64,000 nucleotides of DNA from Pseudomonas uvaldensis (GTDB lineage: Bacteria > Pseudomonadota > Gammaproteobacteria > Pseudomonadales > Pseudomonadaceae): NCBI RefSeq assembly GCF_021271205.1, contig NZ_JAIWKS010000004.1:124001-188000 (forward strand). Direction: 5' to 3'. Position numbers and translations under genes: made by a program. This document shows positions 25,332 through 34,234 of the stretch, one piece after another; position 1 is the first letter of the stretch, and each line of letters starts with the position of its first letter. The notes under the pieces are model-generated. The model was not told where the DNA came from. It searched no databases and saw only the letters and a program-made list of their open reading frames with translations.

Positions 25332-25631
25332 ATGCTCTACGCAATCATTGCCACCGATGTCGCCAACTCCCTGGAAAAACGCCTGGCCGCTCGCCCCGAG
25401 CATCTTGCGCGCCTGCAACAACTCAAGGCCGAAGGCCGGGTCGTACTGGCCGGTCCGCACCCGGCGGTCGATAGCAACGACCCGGGCGCCGCTGGCTTTA
25501 GCGGCAGCCTGATCGTGGCCGAGTTCCCGTCCCTGGCCGATGCCCAGGCTTGGGCCGAAGCCGATCCGTTCGTGACCGCCGGCGTCTATGCCAACGTCGT
25601 GGTCAAGCCGTTCAAGCAAGTCTTGCCGTAA
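25332..25631 (+). CDS. yciI: YciI-family protein
   Basis: A 99-residue ferredoxin-like fold protein starting [20 protein letters not shown]. The family histidine-aspartate pair appears as H29 (RPEHLARL) and D in [21 protein letters not shown] is the other family block. The function in the cell is not established, though relatives include dehydrochlorinases. It begins 1 bp after yciB in the same operon. Confidence 0.9.
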   Translation: MLYAIIATDVANSLEKRLAARPEHLARLQQLKAEGRVVLAGPHPAVDSNDPGAAGFSGSLIVAEFPSLADAQAWAEADPFVTAGVYANVVVKPFKQVLP

Positions 25632-25753
25632 CCCGATACGCAATGGGCCTTCAGGGCTCATTGCGCTCAATGCTGCCAATTGCTCATTGTTCTCGTTTGC
25701 CTGCCGACAACCTGTCTAATCTGTCTAATCTCGACTGGAATTCAGGAGTGACA

Positions 25754-26164
25754 ATGCGCAAAGGTCCGTTGTGCCTGTTATGGGTCATGTTGGCGGTCGG
25801 GTCACCCGCCCATGGCGAAGAAAACACCGAGGGCAGCCACTCGGCGCCGTTGTCGCTGAGCGCAGGCAGCCAGATCACCGAACTGCAGCAACGCTTGAAA
25901 GAAAGCGAACGCCTGCGCGAAGAACTGACACAGCAATTACAGAACGCCAACAGCGAGCGCGAGAGCGCCTTGTTGAGCCGGTTGCGTCAGGAGAATCAAC
26001 GCTTGAAGCTGCAACTCAAGGAAGCCCAGGCCAGCCCGCTGCCGCGTCTGTTGACCGATCAACAGCAATGGTTCGTCATCGGTGCCGGGGTAGCGCTATT
26101 GGCCCTACTCTGCGGTATCTTTGCCAGCGGTGGACGTAGACAACGTCGGCAATGGCTAAATTGA
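25754..26164 (+). CDS. Secreted/anchored coiled-coil protein
   Basis: A 136-residue envelope protein: signal peptide (residues 1-21, ending PAHG), a coiled coil (about 37-95, LQQRLKESERLREELTQQLQ onward), then a C-terminal membrane helix (about 106-127) and a short basic cytoplasmic tail. This is the layout of YgiM/TIGR04211-like proteins without the SH3 domain. A strong AGGAG precedes ATG 25754. It ends 7 bp before the CpxR-like regulator and may share its transcript. PAO1 has, as I recall, a similar gene (PA3203) in this place. Confidence 0.78.
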   Translation: MRKGPLCLLWVMLAVGSPAHGEENTEGSHSAPLSLSAGSQITELQQRLKESERLREELTQQLQNANSERESALLSRLRQENQRLKLQLKEAQASPLPRLLTDQQQWFVIGAGVALLALLCGIFASGGRRQRRQWLN

Positions 26165-26171
26165 GTGATTC

Positions 26172-26849
26172 ATGAGCGAGCTGTTACTGATTGATGATGA
26201 CCAGGAGCTGTGCGAGCTCCTCGGCAGCTGGTTGGGCCAGGAAGGGTTCCTGGTCCGGGCTTGCCACGATGGCCAAAGCGCCCGCAAGGCCCTGGCTGAA
26301 ACGGCTCCGGCGGCGGTAGTGCTGGATGTGATGTTGCCCGACGGCAGTGGCCTGGAATTGCTCAAGCAGTTGCGCAGCGATCACCCGGAGCTGCCGGTGC
26401 TGATGCTCTCGGCCCGTGGCGAACCGCTGGACCGCATCCTCGGCCTGGAACTGGGTGCCGACGATTACCTGGCCAAGCCCTGCGACCCACGGGAACTGAC
26501 CGCCCGCCTGCGCGCCGTCTTGCGCCGCAGCCACCCCACGGCAGTGTCCAGCCAGATCGAACTGGGAGACCTGACCTTCAGTCCGGTACGAGGCGTGGTC
26601 TGCATCGATGAACAGGAACAGACCCTCACCGTTTCCGAAAGCCGTCTGCTGGAAGCGCTGCTCAAGCAACCGGGCGAACCGCTGGACAAGCAGGAACTGG
26701 CGCAGCTCGCCCTAGGCCGCAAGCTGACCCTGTACGACCGCAGCCTGGACATGCACGTCAGCAACCTGCGCAAGAAAATCGGCCCCCACCCCGATGGCCG
26801 CCCGCGCATCGTGGCCCTGCGTAGCCGGGGTTACTACTACAGCCTCTGA
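26172..26849 (+). CDS. cpxR: OmpR-family response regulator, CpxR-like
   Basis: A 225-residue regulator. The receiver domain has the phosphoacceptor D52 (LDVMLPDG), the acidic pocket (IDDD) and K103 (LAKPCDP); the C-terminal winged helix (SESRLLEAL, RSLDMHVSNLRKKIG, RSRGYYYSL) is of OmpR/CpxR type. It is separated from its kinase by a CpxP/Spy-like gene, the classical Cpx layout. Envelope-stress control of folding factors is expected. It precedes a REPIN (26882-26969) and the CpxP-like promoter. Confidence 0.88.
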   Translation: MSELLLIDDDQELCELLGSWLGQEGFLVRACHDGQSARKALAETAPAAVVLDVMLPDGSGLELLKQLRSDHPELPVLMLSARGEPLDRILGLELGADDYLAKPCDPRELTARLRAVLRRSHPTAVSSQIELGDLTFSPVRGVVCIDEQEQTLTVSESRLLEALLKQPGEPLDKQELAQLALGRKLTLYDRSLDMHVSNLRKKIGPHPDGRPRIVALRSRGYYYSL

Positions 26850-26881
26850 CCCATCGCCCCCCCCTTGTGGCAAGACTGGAC

Positions 26882-26969
26882 TGTGGGAGCAAAGCTTGCT
26901 CGCGATGCAAGCGCCTCGGTTTTCTGGGAGATCGCGTTATCTTCATCGCGGGCAAGCCTTGCTCCTACA
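26882..26969. repeat. REPIN: inverted pair of REP sequences
   Basis: TGTGGGAGCAAAGCTTGCTC at the left and a complementary GCGGGCAAGCCTTGCTCCTACA at the right. It is imperfect (AAAGC/GCCTT arms), lying between cpxR and the cpxP-like gene, where it may separate the transcripts. Confidence 0.75.
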
Positions 26970-26996
26970 GAGCCGGGTGCTTGGCATTCAAGATTT

Positions 26997-27034
26997 GTAA
27001 ACCTTGCGCCAAAACCTCTTTACCCAAGCTTTAC
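26997..27034 (-). promoter_or_regulatory. CpxR-type binding sites upstream of the CpxP-like gene
   Basis: On the minus strand GTAAA-N6-GTAAA lies at 27034-27019, matching the E. coli CpxR motif GTAAA-N4-8-GTAAA; a further plus-strand GTAAA is at 26997-27001. The pair ends 82 bp before the CpxP-like ATG, suited to activation of the cpxP-cpxA transcript. Confidence 0.5.
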
Positions 27035-27116
27035 CGACCCCTGACCGCCGCTGACCTTGATCTGCGTAATCTGCACACATCCGGAACTGACCGGGAACGA
27101 GACAAGGAGATACACC

Positions 27117-27551
27117 ATGCGCAAGACCCTCATCGCTCTGATGTTCGCTGCTGCCCTGCCCACGGTCGCCATGGCCATGCCTGAAGGCCCTGGCCCGACG
27201 GGTCCGATGGACGGCCCACGCCACGGCCAGATGCACGACAGAGGTCCGTACAGCGAACTGGACCTGACCCACGAGCAGCGCCAGCAGATCCGCCGGATCA
27301 TGGGCGAACAGCGCCATGAGCGGCAGGAATTGGTAGAGAAGTACCTGGCAAAACTGTCGCCGGCCGACCAAAAGGCCATGGAGGATGAAATGAAAGCCCG
27401 GCATGAGAAAGTCGATGCCCAGATCCGGGGCCTGCTCAAGCCTGAACAGCAGAAGGAATTCGACGCGATCCAGAAGAAACAGGCCGAACGTCGCGCCGAA
27501 TGGGCCGAGTTCAAAGCCTGGAAGGCGCAACAGCCGCAAAAAGCGCAATAA
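27117..27551 (+). CDS. Periplasmic CpxP/Spy-like chaperone
   Basis: A 144-residue periplasmic protein with a signal peptide (residues 1-20, ending AMA) and an all-helical body. The two LTxxQ-type motifs of the CpxP/Spy family are seen: LDLTHEQRQQI (about residue 45) and LLKPEQQKEF (about 105). Very rich in charged residues, as expected of the cradle-shaped dimer that binds unfolded proteins or the Cpx kinase sensor. AAGGAG precedes ATG 27117. CpxR-like half-sites upstream suggest induction by envelope stress. Confidence 0.85.
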   Translation: MRKTLIALMFAAALPTVAMAMPEGPGPTGPMDGPRHGQMHDRGPYSELDLTHEQRQQIRRIMGEQRHERQELVEKYLAKLSPADQKAMEDEMKARHEKVDAQIRGLLKPEQQKEFDAIQKKQAERRAEWAEFKAWKAQQPQKAQ

Positions 27552-27617
27552 TGCGCTGATGCATTCCAGCCCAACGGTCGATGGCCGTTGGGCTTTCTTT
27601 GTTTGCGAGGATTTACC

Positions 27618-28958
27618 GTGCGTTCATTGTTCTGGCGCATCCTGGCCAGTTTCTGGCTGGCGATCACCCTGGTTGCAGGACTTTCCATTCTGATGGGCCA
27701 CATGTTGAACCAGGACGCGTGGATTCTCAGCCGTCACCCTGGCCTCAACACCCTGGCCGAGAAGTGGACGCAAACCTACGAAAGCCAGGGCGAAGACGCC
27801 GCCCAGGACATCCTGCAACAGCGCAAACGCCAGTATCACATCGACGTCCAGGTGCTGAACGAAAGCGGCGACCCGGTGGTGCGCGGCACTTTCCCCCAGC
27901 GTGCCGCGGCCTTCGAGGCGCGCCAGAAGAACGATGACCGTCGCCTGCCCTGGCGACGGCTGACCGATGAGTTCACCAGCACCAAGACCGGCGACACGTA
28001 TCTGTTCATCTATCGCATTCCCCATCCCGAACTGGACGCCTGGCACCGCGACAGCCTGCTCTGGCCCCTCAGCGCCTTGGGCATCGCACTGGTAGTGCTG
28101 ACACTGTTCAGCCTGCTGGTGACTTTCTCCATCACCCGCCCGCTGAACCGCTTGCGCGGCGCCGTGCATGACCTGGGACAGACCACCTACCAGCAGAACA
28201 GCCTCGCCAAGCTGGCCAACCGCCGCGACGAGTTCGGCGTATTGGCAACCGACTTCAACCGCATGGGCGCACGCCTGCAAAGCCTGATCGGCAGTCAGCG
28301 CCAGTTGCTGCGGGACGTGTCCCACGAACTGCGCTCGCCCCTGGCCCGGCTGCGCATCGCCCTGGCATTGGCGGAACGAGCCAGCCCCCAGGAGCGGGAA
28401 AACCTATGGCCACGCTTGACCCGCGAATGCGATCGACTGGAAGCGTTGATCAGCGAAATCCTGGTGCTGGCCCGGGTCGATGCCGACAACGCCAGTGCCG
28501 AAGAGGTGGACCTCAACGGTTTATTGGTCGCCCTGCAAAAAGATGCACAGCTGGGGTCACCGGAACAAAGCGTGCAGCTGCAGGCCGAACCGAACCTCAC
28601 CCTCAAGGGCTGGCCGACCATGATCGAACGGGCGGTGGACAACCTGCTACGCAACGCCCAACGTTTCAACCCGGCGGGACAGCCCATTGAAATGCGCGCG
28701 GTGCTCCAGGGAGAGCGGATCACGGTAAGCGTGCGCGATCATGGGCCGGGGGTGGACGCCGCGCACCTGGGTCAACTGGGTGAGCCGTTCTACCGTGCGC
28801 CAGGCCAGACCGCTGCCGGGCACGGCCTGGGCCTGGCCATCGCCCGTCGTGCCGCTGAGCGCCATGGCGGCACGCTGGTGTTGGCCAATCATCCTGGCGG
28901 CGGGTTCATCGCGAGCCTGGAATTACCGCTGGTGCCGGGCGCGATCGTGCAGCCGTGA
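27618..28958 (+). CDS. cpxA: Envelope-stress sensor histidine kinase, CpxA-like
   Basis: A 446-residue membrane kinase. Membrane helices at about residues 10-32 and 150-175 flank a roughly 120-residue periplasmic sensor. HAMP follows (TRPLNRLRGAVHDLG), then HisKA with the phospho-His in RDVSHELRSPLARLRIALAL and the ATPase domain with NLLRNAQRF, GPGVD and HGLGLAIARR. The start is GTG 27618 (MRSLFWRILASFWLA). It follows the CpxP-like gene by 66 bp and pairs with the regulator at 26172. Confidence 0.88.
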   Translation: MRSLFWRILASFWLAITLVAGLSILMGHMLNQDAWILSRHPGLNTLAEKWTQTYESQGEDAAQDILQQRKRQYHIDVQVLNESGDPVVRGTFPQRAAAFEARQKNDDRRLPWRRLTDEFTSTKTGDTYLFIYRIPHPELDAWHRDSLLWPLSALGIALVVLTLFSLLVTFSITRPLNRLRGAVHDLGQTTYQQNSLAKLANRRDEFGVLATDFNRMGARLQSLIGSQRQLLRDVSHELRSPLARLRIALALAERASPQERENLWPRLTRECDRLEALISEILVLARVDADNASAEEVDLNGLLVALQKDAQLGSPEQSVQLQAEPNLTLKGWPTMIERAVDNLLRNAQRFNPAGQPIEMRAVLQGERITVSVRDHGPGVDAAHLGQLGEPFYRAPGQTAAGHGLGLAIARRAAERHGGTLVLANHPGGGFIASLELPLVPGAIVQP

Positions 28959-28977
28959 AGCGGCAAATCGAAGGTGA

Positions 28978-29412
28978 TCAACGAAACCCACGGCTCACCA
29001 GCATTCGCTCGCGCACCAGGTCATAGACCCAGTGGTAGCCATAGGTGTACGGCAGGAAAAACAACAGCACCCCAATATCCAGCACAAATGCCTGCCATAG
29101 GCTGATCTTCAGCCACCACGCCACCAACGGCACCGCGACCGCCACCAGGCCCCCTTCAAACAGCAACGCATGGACAACCCGGACCCAGGCGTTGCGCACG
29201 ATCCCGAAGCGTTTGAGCAAACGGTCGAACGCACCGTTGAACAACACGTTCCACACCAGCGCCAGCGCCGCAATAGCGACCGTTGCCACTCCCATGTCGA
29301 ACAGCGGTTTATCCATGATCCAAGCCAGCAACGGGGTACAAATGAAGATTGCCAACAGTTCAAAGCCAATGGCCTGGAGGACACGCTCAAATACGGTTTT
29401 CTGGACGTTCAT
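28978..29412 (-). CDS. PACE-family multidrug efflux protein (AceI-like)
   Basis: A 144-residue membrane protein of four helices in two tandem bacterial transmembrane-pair repeats. The conserved membrane glutamate of repeat 1 is in RVLQAIGFELLAIF (E18), and the second-repeat motif RVVHALLFEGGLV is present. PACE proteins export chlorhexidine, acriflavine or, naturally, short diamines. It diverges from the LysR gene at 29504, the same arrangement as aceI/aceR. The actual substrate is not known. Confidence 0.88.
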   Translation of the reverse strand: MNVQKTVFERVLQAIGFELLAIFICTPLLAWIMDKPLFDMGVATVAIAALALVWNVLFNGAFDRLLKRFGIVRNAWVRVVHALLFEGGLVAVAVPLVAWWLKISLWQAFVLDIGVLLFFLPYTYGYHWVYDLVRERMLVSRGFR

Positions 29413-29458
29413 TCCATCACCCCTGCAAAAGAAGACGTGGTGATCATCCAGCGCCGGA

Positions 29459-29500
29459 GCGATACTTCAAAACCATTAACCATCGATCAAGGCGATACTT
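29459..29500. promoter_or_regulatory. GCGATACTT direct repeats in the PACE/LysR gap
   Basis: GCGATACTT occurs twice, at 29459-29467 and 29492-29500, on either side of AACCATTAACCATCGATC. Spacing of 33 bp (three helical turns) puts both on one DNA face in the divergent promoter region, as expected for a LysR tetramer site. Confidence 0.4.
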
Positions 29501-29503
29501 TGA

Positions 29504-30358
29504 ATGATTTCTCATGAGGTATTGACGGCGTTTGTCCAGGCCGCCGCCCAAGGTTCGTTCTCGGCCGCCGCGCGCAAGCTGGGCAAAAGCCAGTCGACCA
29601 TCAGCGCCGCGGTCGCCAGCCTGGAAGACGAGCTGAACCTCATCCTCTTCGACCGCAGCAGCCGTAAACCGACCCTGACTCCGGCAGGACACGTGGTGTT
29701 GCAACGCGCCGAGGACATACTTGCGGCCAGTCACCGCCTGGAAATGGCCGCCAGCCAGCTGTCCGAAGGCGTGGAAGCAAAATTCACCGTGGCGATCTCC
29801 GATACTTACCAATCCGATCGCTTCGAAGCAGTACTCGGCGCGTTCGAGCAACGCTATCCGGACCTGGAGCTCGAATGCCTGATTGCCGAATGCGACGATT
29901 TGATAGCGTTGGTACAACAGGGCCGGGCCCATCTCGGGCTTGCCGAAACGCAGGCGGGGTATCTGCCGGATCTCACCAGTGCGACGGTGGATGAGCGCAC
30001 GGAAATCGCCTTGTTCGTTTCAAGGCAACACCCACTGGCCAAACTGGAGGCGGTAGACGAACTAGCGTTGCAACGTCATCGCCAGCTGCGCCTGGCAACC
30101 ATCATCAACCCTTACGAAACTCGAGCCCAGGGTCGGGTCTGGTCCGCTCCCAGTTACCTGATGCTGCTGGAAATGGCGCTGGGGGGCTTTGGTTGGACCC
30201 CGTTGCCACGTTGGCTGGCGGCACGTTTCGGCGCCGGAAAATTGCAGGAGCTGAACGTACGTGGCTGGCCAAGGCTGGTATCGGTCGATGCCGTCTGGTC
30301 GAAACGATACCCACCGGGCCCAGCGGGAAGCTGGTTCCTGGGCAAGATGCTGGAATGA
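29504..30358 (+). CDS. LysR-family regulator, AceR-like
   Basis: A 284-residue LysR regulator: N-terminal helix-turn-helix GSFSAAARKLGKSQSTISAA (residues about 18-37) and a shorter effector domain ending SWFLGKMLE. It diverges from the PACE transporter gene, the arrangement of the Acinetobacter AceR activator. It probably activates that gene in response to the exported compound. ATG 29504 is the first start in frame. Confidence 0.86.
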   Translation: MISHEVLTAFVQAAAQGSFSAAARKLGKSQSTISAAVASLEDELNLILFDRSSRKPTLTPAGHVVLQRAEDILAASHRLEMAASQLSEGVEAKFTVAISDTYQSDRFEAVLGAFEQRYPDLELECLIAECDDLIALVQQGRAHLGLAETQAGYLPDLTSATVDERTEIALFVSRQHPLAKLEAVDELALQRHRQLRLATIINPYETRAQGRVWSAPSYLMLLEMALGGFGWTPLPRWLAARFGAGKLQELNVRGWPRLVSVDAVWSKRYPPGPAGSWFLGKMLE

Positions 30359-30458
30359 ATAAGCACACTCGCTGGACCAAACGATAATTCCTCTTATTCA
30401 AACTGCCCCGCCCTGTTAGACTTTGCGCCCTCTTTTTACCCATCTCCCAGGTCGCCCG

Positions 30459-31886
30459 ATGCCGTCGTTGCCTCTTCGTTTATGCGCACTGTTCATGGCC
30501 TTGGGCCTGAGCGCCTGCGACGATGCCCCGCGCTTTACCCAGGCCGAACCGGGTGAAGCCCGGTCCGGTGGCGCCGCGACGGTACGCAAGGCCGACCAGA
30601 ATGCCTTTTCCCTGCCCTCGGCCAACCTGCCACCCTCGCGGCGCGTGGACTTCAGTGTCGGCAACAGTTTCTTTCGCAGCCCCTGGGTGATCGCACCGTC
30701 GACCACCACCGCCCGGGACGGCCTTGGACCGCTGTTCAACACCAATGCCTGCCAGAACTGCCATATCAAGGATGGCCGCGGCCATCCACCGGCACCGGAC
30801 GCGACCAGCGCAGTGTCCATGCTGGTACGCCTGTCGATCCCTGACGCACCGCCCTACGCCAAGGTCATCGAACAATTGGGCGTGGTCCCGGAGCCTGTCT
30901 ACGGGGGGCAGTTGCAGGATATGTCCGTGCCCGGTGTCATCCCGGAAGGCAAGGTGCGGGTCGATTACACGCCTGTCCCGGTACGTTTCAAGGACGGCAC
31001 GGTCGTGGAGCTGCGCAAGCCGAGCCTGCAGATCACCCAGCTGGGTTATGGCCCGATGCACCCCGATACACGTTTTTCCGCCCGCGTCGCTCCACCCATG
31101 ATCGGCCTGGGTCTGCTCGAGGCCATCCCCGATGCCGCAATCCTGGCGAACGCCGATGCCCAGGCAAAGGAGAAAAACGGCATCGCGGGTCGACCGAACC
31201 AAGTCTGGGACGATGTCCAGCAAAAAACCGTCCTGGGTCGCTTCGGCTGGAAGGCCGGTCAGCCCAATCTGAATCAGCAGAACGTCCACGCCTTCTCCGG
31301 TGACATGGGTCTGACGACGAGCCTGCGGCCCTTCGACGATTGCACCGAGGCCCAGATCGATTGCAAACGCGCACCCAACGGCAACGGTCCGGATGGCGAG
31401 CCGGAAGTCAGCGACAACATCCTGCGATTGGTACTGTTCTACAGTCGCAACCTCGCCGTGCCGGCCCGTCGCGAGGTGGACTCGCCCCAGGTGCTGGCTG
31501 GCAAGAATCTGTTTTTCCAGGCCGGTTGCCAGTCGTGCCACACGCCGCAATACACCACCTCGGCCAACGCCGCCGAGCCGGAGCTGGCGAACCAGGTCAT
31601 TCGTCCCTACACCGACCTGCTGTTGCACGACATGGGCGAAGGCCTGTCCGACAATCGCAGCGAGTTCAAGGCCGGTGGCCACGACTGGCGGACCCCGCCG
31701 CTATGGGGCATCGGCCTGACCGAGACCGTCAGCGGCCACACCCAGTTTCTGCATGACGGTCGCGCCCGCAACCTGCTCGAAGCCGTGCTCTGGCATGGCG
31801 GCGAAGCGCAAGCAGCGCAGCGTCAGGTCTTGGCGTTCAATGCCGAACAGCGCGCTGCGTTGCTGGCCTTTCTGAATTCCCTTTAA
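30459..31886 (+). CDS. Di-haem oxidoreductase-family lipoprotein (COG3488)
   Basis: A 475-residue exported protein. The N-terminus ends in the lipobox LSAC (Cys about residue 19). Two haem-binding motifs are clear: CQNCH (about residue 105) and CQSCH (about residue 360), the spacing of the thiol oxidoreductase/di-haem family related to cytochrome c peroxidase. It is followed by imelysin and DUF1513 genes, a conserved iron-regulated group in pseudomonads. A weak Fur-like tract (GATAAT at 30383-30388) lies 70 bp upstream. It probably acts in periplasmic redox handling of iron; substrate unproven. Confidence 0.85.
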   Translation: MPSLPLRLCALFMALGLSACDDAPRFTQAEPGEARSGGAATVRKADQNAFSLPSANLPPSRRVDFSVGNSFFRSPWVIAPSTTTARDGLGPLFNTNACQNCHIKDGRGHPPAPDATSAVSMLVRLSIPDAPPYAKVIEQLGVVPEPVYGGQLQDMSVPGVIPEGKVRVDYTPVPVRFKDGTVVELRKPSLQITQLGYGPMHPDTRFSARVAPPMIGLGLLEAIPDAAILANADAQAKEKNGIAGRPNQVWDDVQQKTVLGRFGWKAGQPNLNQQNVHAFSGDMGLTTSLRPFDDCTEAQIDCKRAPNGNGPDGEPEVSDNILRLVLFYSRNLAVPARREVDSPQVLAGKNLFFQAGCQSCHTPQYTTSANAAEPELANQVIRPYTDLLLHDMGEGLSDNRSEFKAGGHDWRTPPLWGIGLTETVSGHTQFLHDGRARNLLEAVLWHGGEAQAAQRQVLAFNAEQRAALLAFLNSL

Positions 31887-31915
31887 ATGCCTTCTCCGAA
31901 AAACGGGAGCCCGAC

Positions 31916-32980
31916 ATGTTCCGTCCCAAGCTGTTGTTCACCAGCCTCGCCGCCCTCGCCCTCGGCGCCTGCTCGCCACAGGACCCGCAAGCGGTCACTT
32001 CGGCCGCCATCGCCAAGCAAGTGATCCTGCCGACCTACAGCCGCTGGGTCGAGGCCGACCGGCAATTGGCAACCAGCGCACTGGCGTTCTGCCAAGGCAA
32101 GGAAAACCTGGAGACTGCCCGCGCCGACTTTCTCAAGGCACAGAAAGCCTGGGCCGAGCTGCAACCGCTGCTGATCGGTCCGCTGGCCGAGGGCAATCGC
32201 GCCTGGCAGGTGCAGTTCTGGCCGGACAAGAAGAACCTGGTGGGCCGCCAGGTCGAACAACTGATCAACAGCGAGCCGCAGATCGATGCCGCCGGCCTGG
32301 CCAAGTCCAGCGTCGTGGTCCAGGGACTGTCGGCTTATGAATATTTGTTGTTCGACGCGAAAATCGACATGGCCGACAGTGCGCAGAAAGCCAAATACTG
32401 CCCACTGCTGATTGCCATCGGCGAACGCCAGAAACAACTGGCCGAAGAGATCCTGTCACGCTGGAACACCAATGACGGCATGCTCGCGCAGATGAGCAAG
32501 TTCCCGAACCAGCGCTACGCCGACTCCCACGAAGCCATCGCCGATCTGCTGCGGGTCCAGGTCACCGCATTGGACACGCTCAAAAAGAAACTCGGCACCC
32601 CTATGGGTCGTCAGAGCAAAGGCGTGCCCCAGCCTTTCCAGGCCGATGCCTGGCGTAGCCAGTCGTCGCTGCAAGGGCTGGAAGCCAGCCTGAGCGCGGC
32701 CAGGACGGTCTGGGTGGGTGTGGACAACAAAGGCTTGCGCGGCCTGTTGCCAAGCGAGCAAAAACCTTTGGCCGACAAGATCGACGCCGCCTACGATGCT
32801 TCGCTGAAACTGTTCGCCAGCTCCCAGCGTTCGCTGACCGAAATGCTCAACGACGACGCCGGACGCCAACAGCTCAACGATTTGTATGACAGCCTCAACG
32901 TCGTCCACCGCCTGCACGAAGGCGAACTGGCCAAGGCGCTGGGCATTCAACTGGGCTTCAACGCCAACGACGGTGACTGA
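31916..32980 (+). CDS. Imelysin-family periplasmic lipoprotein
   Basis: A 354-residue protein with the lipobox LGAC at residue about 19 and two all-helical imelysin repeats. The family GxHxxE site reads GLSAYE, with Ser replacing the His, so metallopeptidase activity is unlikely. Imelysins are periplasmic iron-acquisition proteins, often iron-regulated. It starts 29 bp after the di-haem gene and ends 2 bp before the DUF1513 gene, so one operon is near certain. PAO1 has, as I recall, icmP immediately upstream of this group; here it is absent from that position. Confidence 0.86.
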   Translation: MFRPKLLFTSLAALALGACSPQDPQAVTSAAIAKQVILPTYSRWVEADRQLATSALAFCQGKENLETARADFLKAQKAWAELQPLLIGPLAEGNRAWQVQFWPDKKNLVGRQVEQLINSEPQIDAAGLAKSSVVVQGLSAYEYLLFDAKIDMADSAQKAKYCPLLIAIGERQKQLAEEILSRWNTNDGMLAQMSKFPNQRYADSHEAIADLLRVQVTALDTLKKKLGTPMGRQSKGVPQPFQADAWRSQSSLQGLEASLSAARTVWVGVDNKGLRGLLPSEQKPLADKIDAAYDASLKLFASSQRSLTEMLNDDAGRQQLNDLYDSLNVVHRLHEGELAKALGIQLGFNANDGD

Positions 32981-32982
32981 TC

Positions 32983-34080
32983 ATGTTTCGACGTCAGGTC
33001 CTGGCGCTGGGCAGCTTGCTGCTCGGTGCCGTCACCCTGAGCGGCTGGACGCTGTTCAAGCAAAAGGACAAGAGTCCGCTGCTGCTTTCGGCCCGAGACG
33101 ATGGCGAGGGCAAGCATTACGCCGTGGGTTATCGACTGGATGGAACGCAGGTGTTCGCCACCCGGGTCGGCCAGCGCTGCCATGACATCATCAACCATCC
33201 GTCACAGCCGATTGCGCTGTTCGTCGCCCGGCGTCCTGGCACCGAAAGCTACCTGATCGACCTGCGCGACGGCGCCCTGCTGCAAACCGTCGCCTCGCAG
33301 CCGAACCGGCATTTTTATGGCCACGCGGTGATCCACAAGGGCGGCGAATGGTTGTATGCCACCGAGAACGACACCACCGATCCGGGACGCGGTCTACTCG
33401 GGGTCTACCGTTTCGAAGGCGAGCGGCTGGTGCACAGCGGCGAAATTCCGACCCATGGCATCGGTCCGCACCAAGTGTCCTGGATGCCCGACGGCGAGAC
33501 CCTGGTGGTGGCGAACGGTGGCATCCGCACCGAAGCCGAAAGCCGGGTCGAGATGAACCTCGATGCCATGGAGCCGAGCCTGGTCCTGATGCAACGCGAT
33601 GGTACCCTGCTGAGCAAGGAAACCCTCGCGCAATCGATGAACAGCGTGCGGCACATGGGAATTGCCAGTGACGGCACCATCGTGACCGGCCAGCAGTTCA
33701 TGGGCGATGTCCACGAATCTTCGGAGCTGCTGGCGATCAAGCGTCCGGGCCAGCCATTCCAGGCGTTCCCGGTGGCGGACCACCAGTTGCAGGCCATGGG
33801 GCATTACACCGCCAGCGTCGCCGTACACAGCGACCTGCGCCTGGTGGCCCTGACCGCACCGCGGGGCAACCGCTTTTTCATCTGGGACCTGGACAGCGGC
33901 GAAGTGCGCCTGGATGCGCCTCTTCCGGACTGCGCCGGCGTGGGTGCGGTGGCCGACGGGTTCGTCGTGACGTCGGGCCAGGGTCGTTGCCGTTATTACG
34001 ATTGCCGCCAGTCACAGCTGGTTGCAAAACCGCTGGATCTGCCGGCAGGGCTCTGGGACAACCATTTGCACCTGGTATAA
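32983..34080 (+). CDS. DUF1513-family beta-propeller protein
   Basis: A 365-residue exported protein. The N-terminus MFRRQVLALGSLLLGAVTLS looks like a twin-arginine or Sec signal. The rest reads as a seven-bladed propeller (repeated GxHxVSWMPDG, NRFFIWDLDSG blocks). DUF1513 proteins are commonly encoded with imelysins and di-haem proteins, as here, 2 bp after the imelysin stop. Role in iron uptake or sensing is inferred from context only. Confidence 0.82.
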   Translation: MFRRQVLALGSLLLGAVTLSGWTLFKQKDKSPLLLSARDDGEGKHYAVGYRLDGTQVFATRVGQRCHDIINHPSQPIALFVARRPGTESYLIDLRDGALLQTVASQPNRHFYGHAVIHKGGEWLYATENDTTDPGRGLLGVYRFEGERLVHSGEIPTHGIGPHQVSWMPDGETLVVANGGIRTEAESRVEMNLDAMEPSLVLMQRDGTLLSKETLAQSMNSVRHMGIASDGTIVTGQQFMGDVHESSELLAIKRPGQPFQAFPVADHQLQAMGHYTASVAVHSDLRLVALTAPRGNRFFIWDLDSGEVRLDAPLPDCAGVGAVADGFVVTSGQGRCRYYDCRQSQLVAKPLDLPAGLWDNHLHLV

Positions 34081-34234
34081 ACGCAGGGGTGAAACCGTCC
34101 GGGGCGAGCCCCTTGAATTTAAGGACGAATCCTACGAGGCAACGACCCGACAGCATCTGGAATCCACCGCACACTCGGGGTAAGGTGCCCGCCTGACTGT
34201 ATCTTTCTTTTAGGCCTTTCCAAGGAAGTGGAAC

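Noticed and set aside
30383..30399. Fur box before the di-haem gene
   Set aside because: Only the first GATAAT half agrees with the consensus; too weak to call as a separate site.
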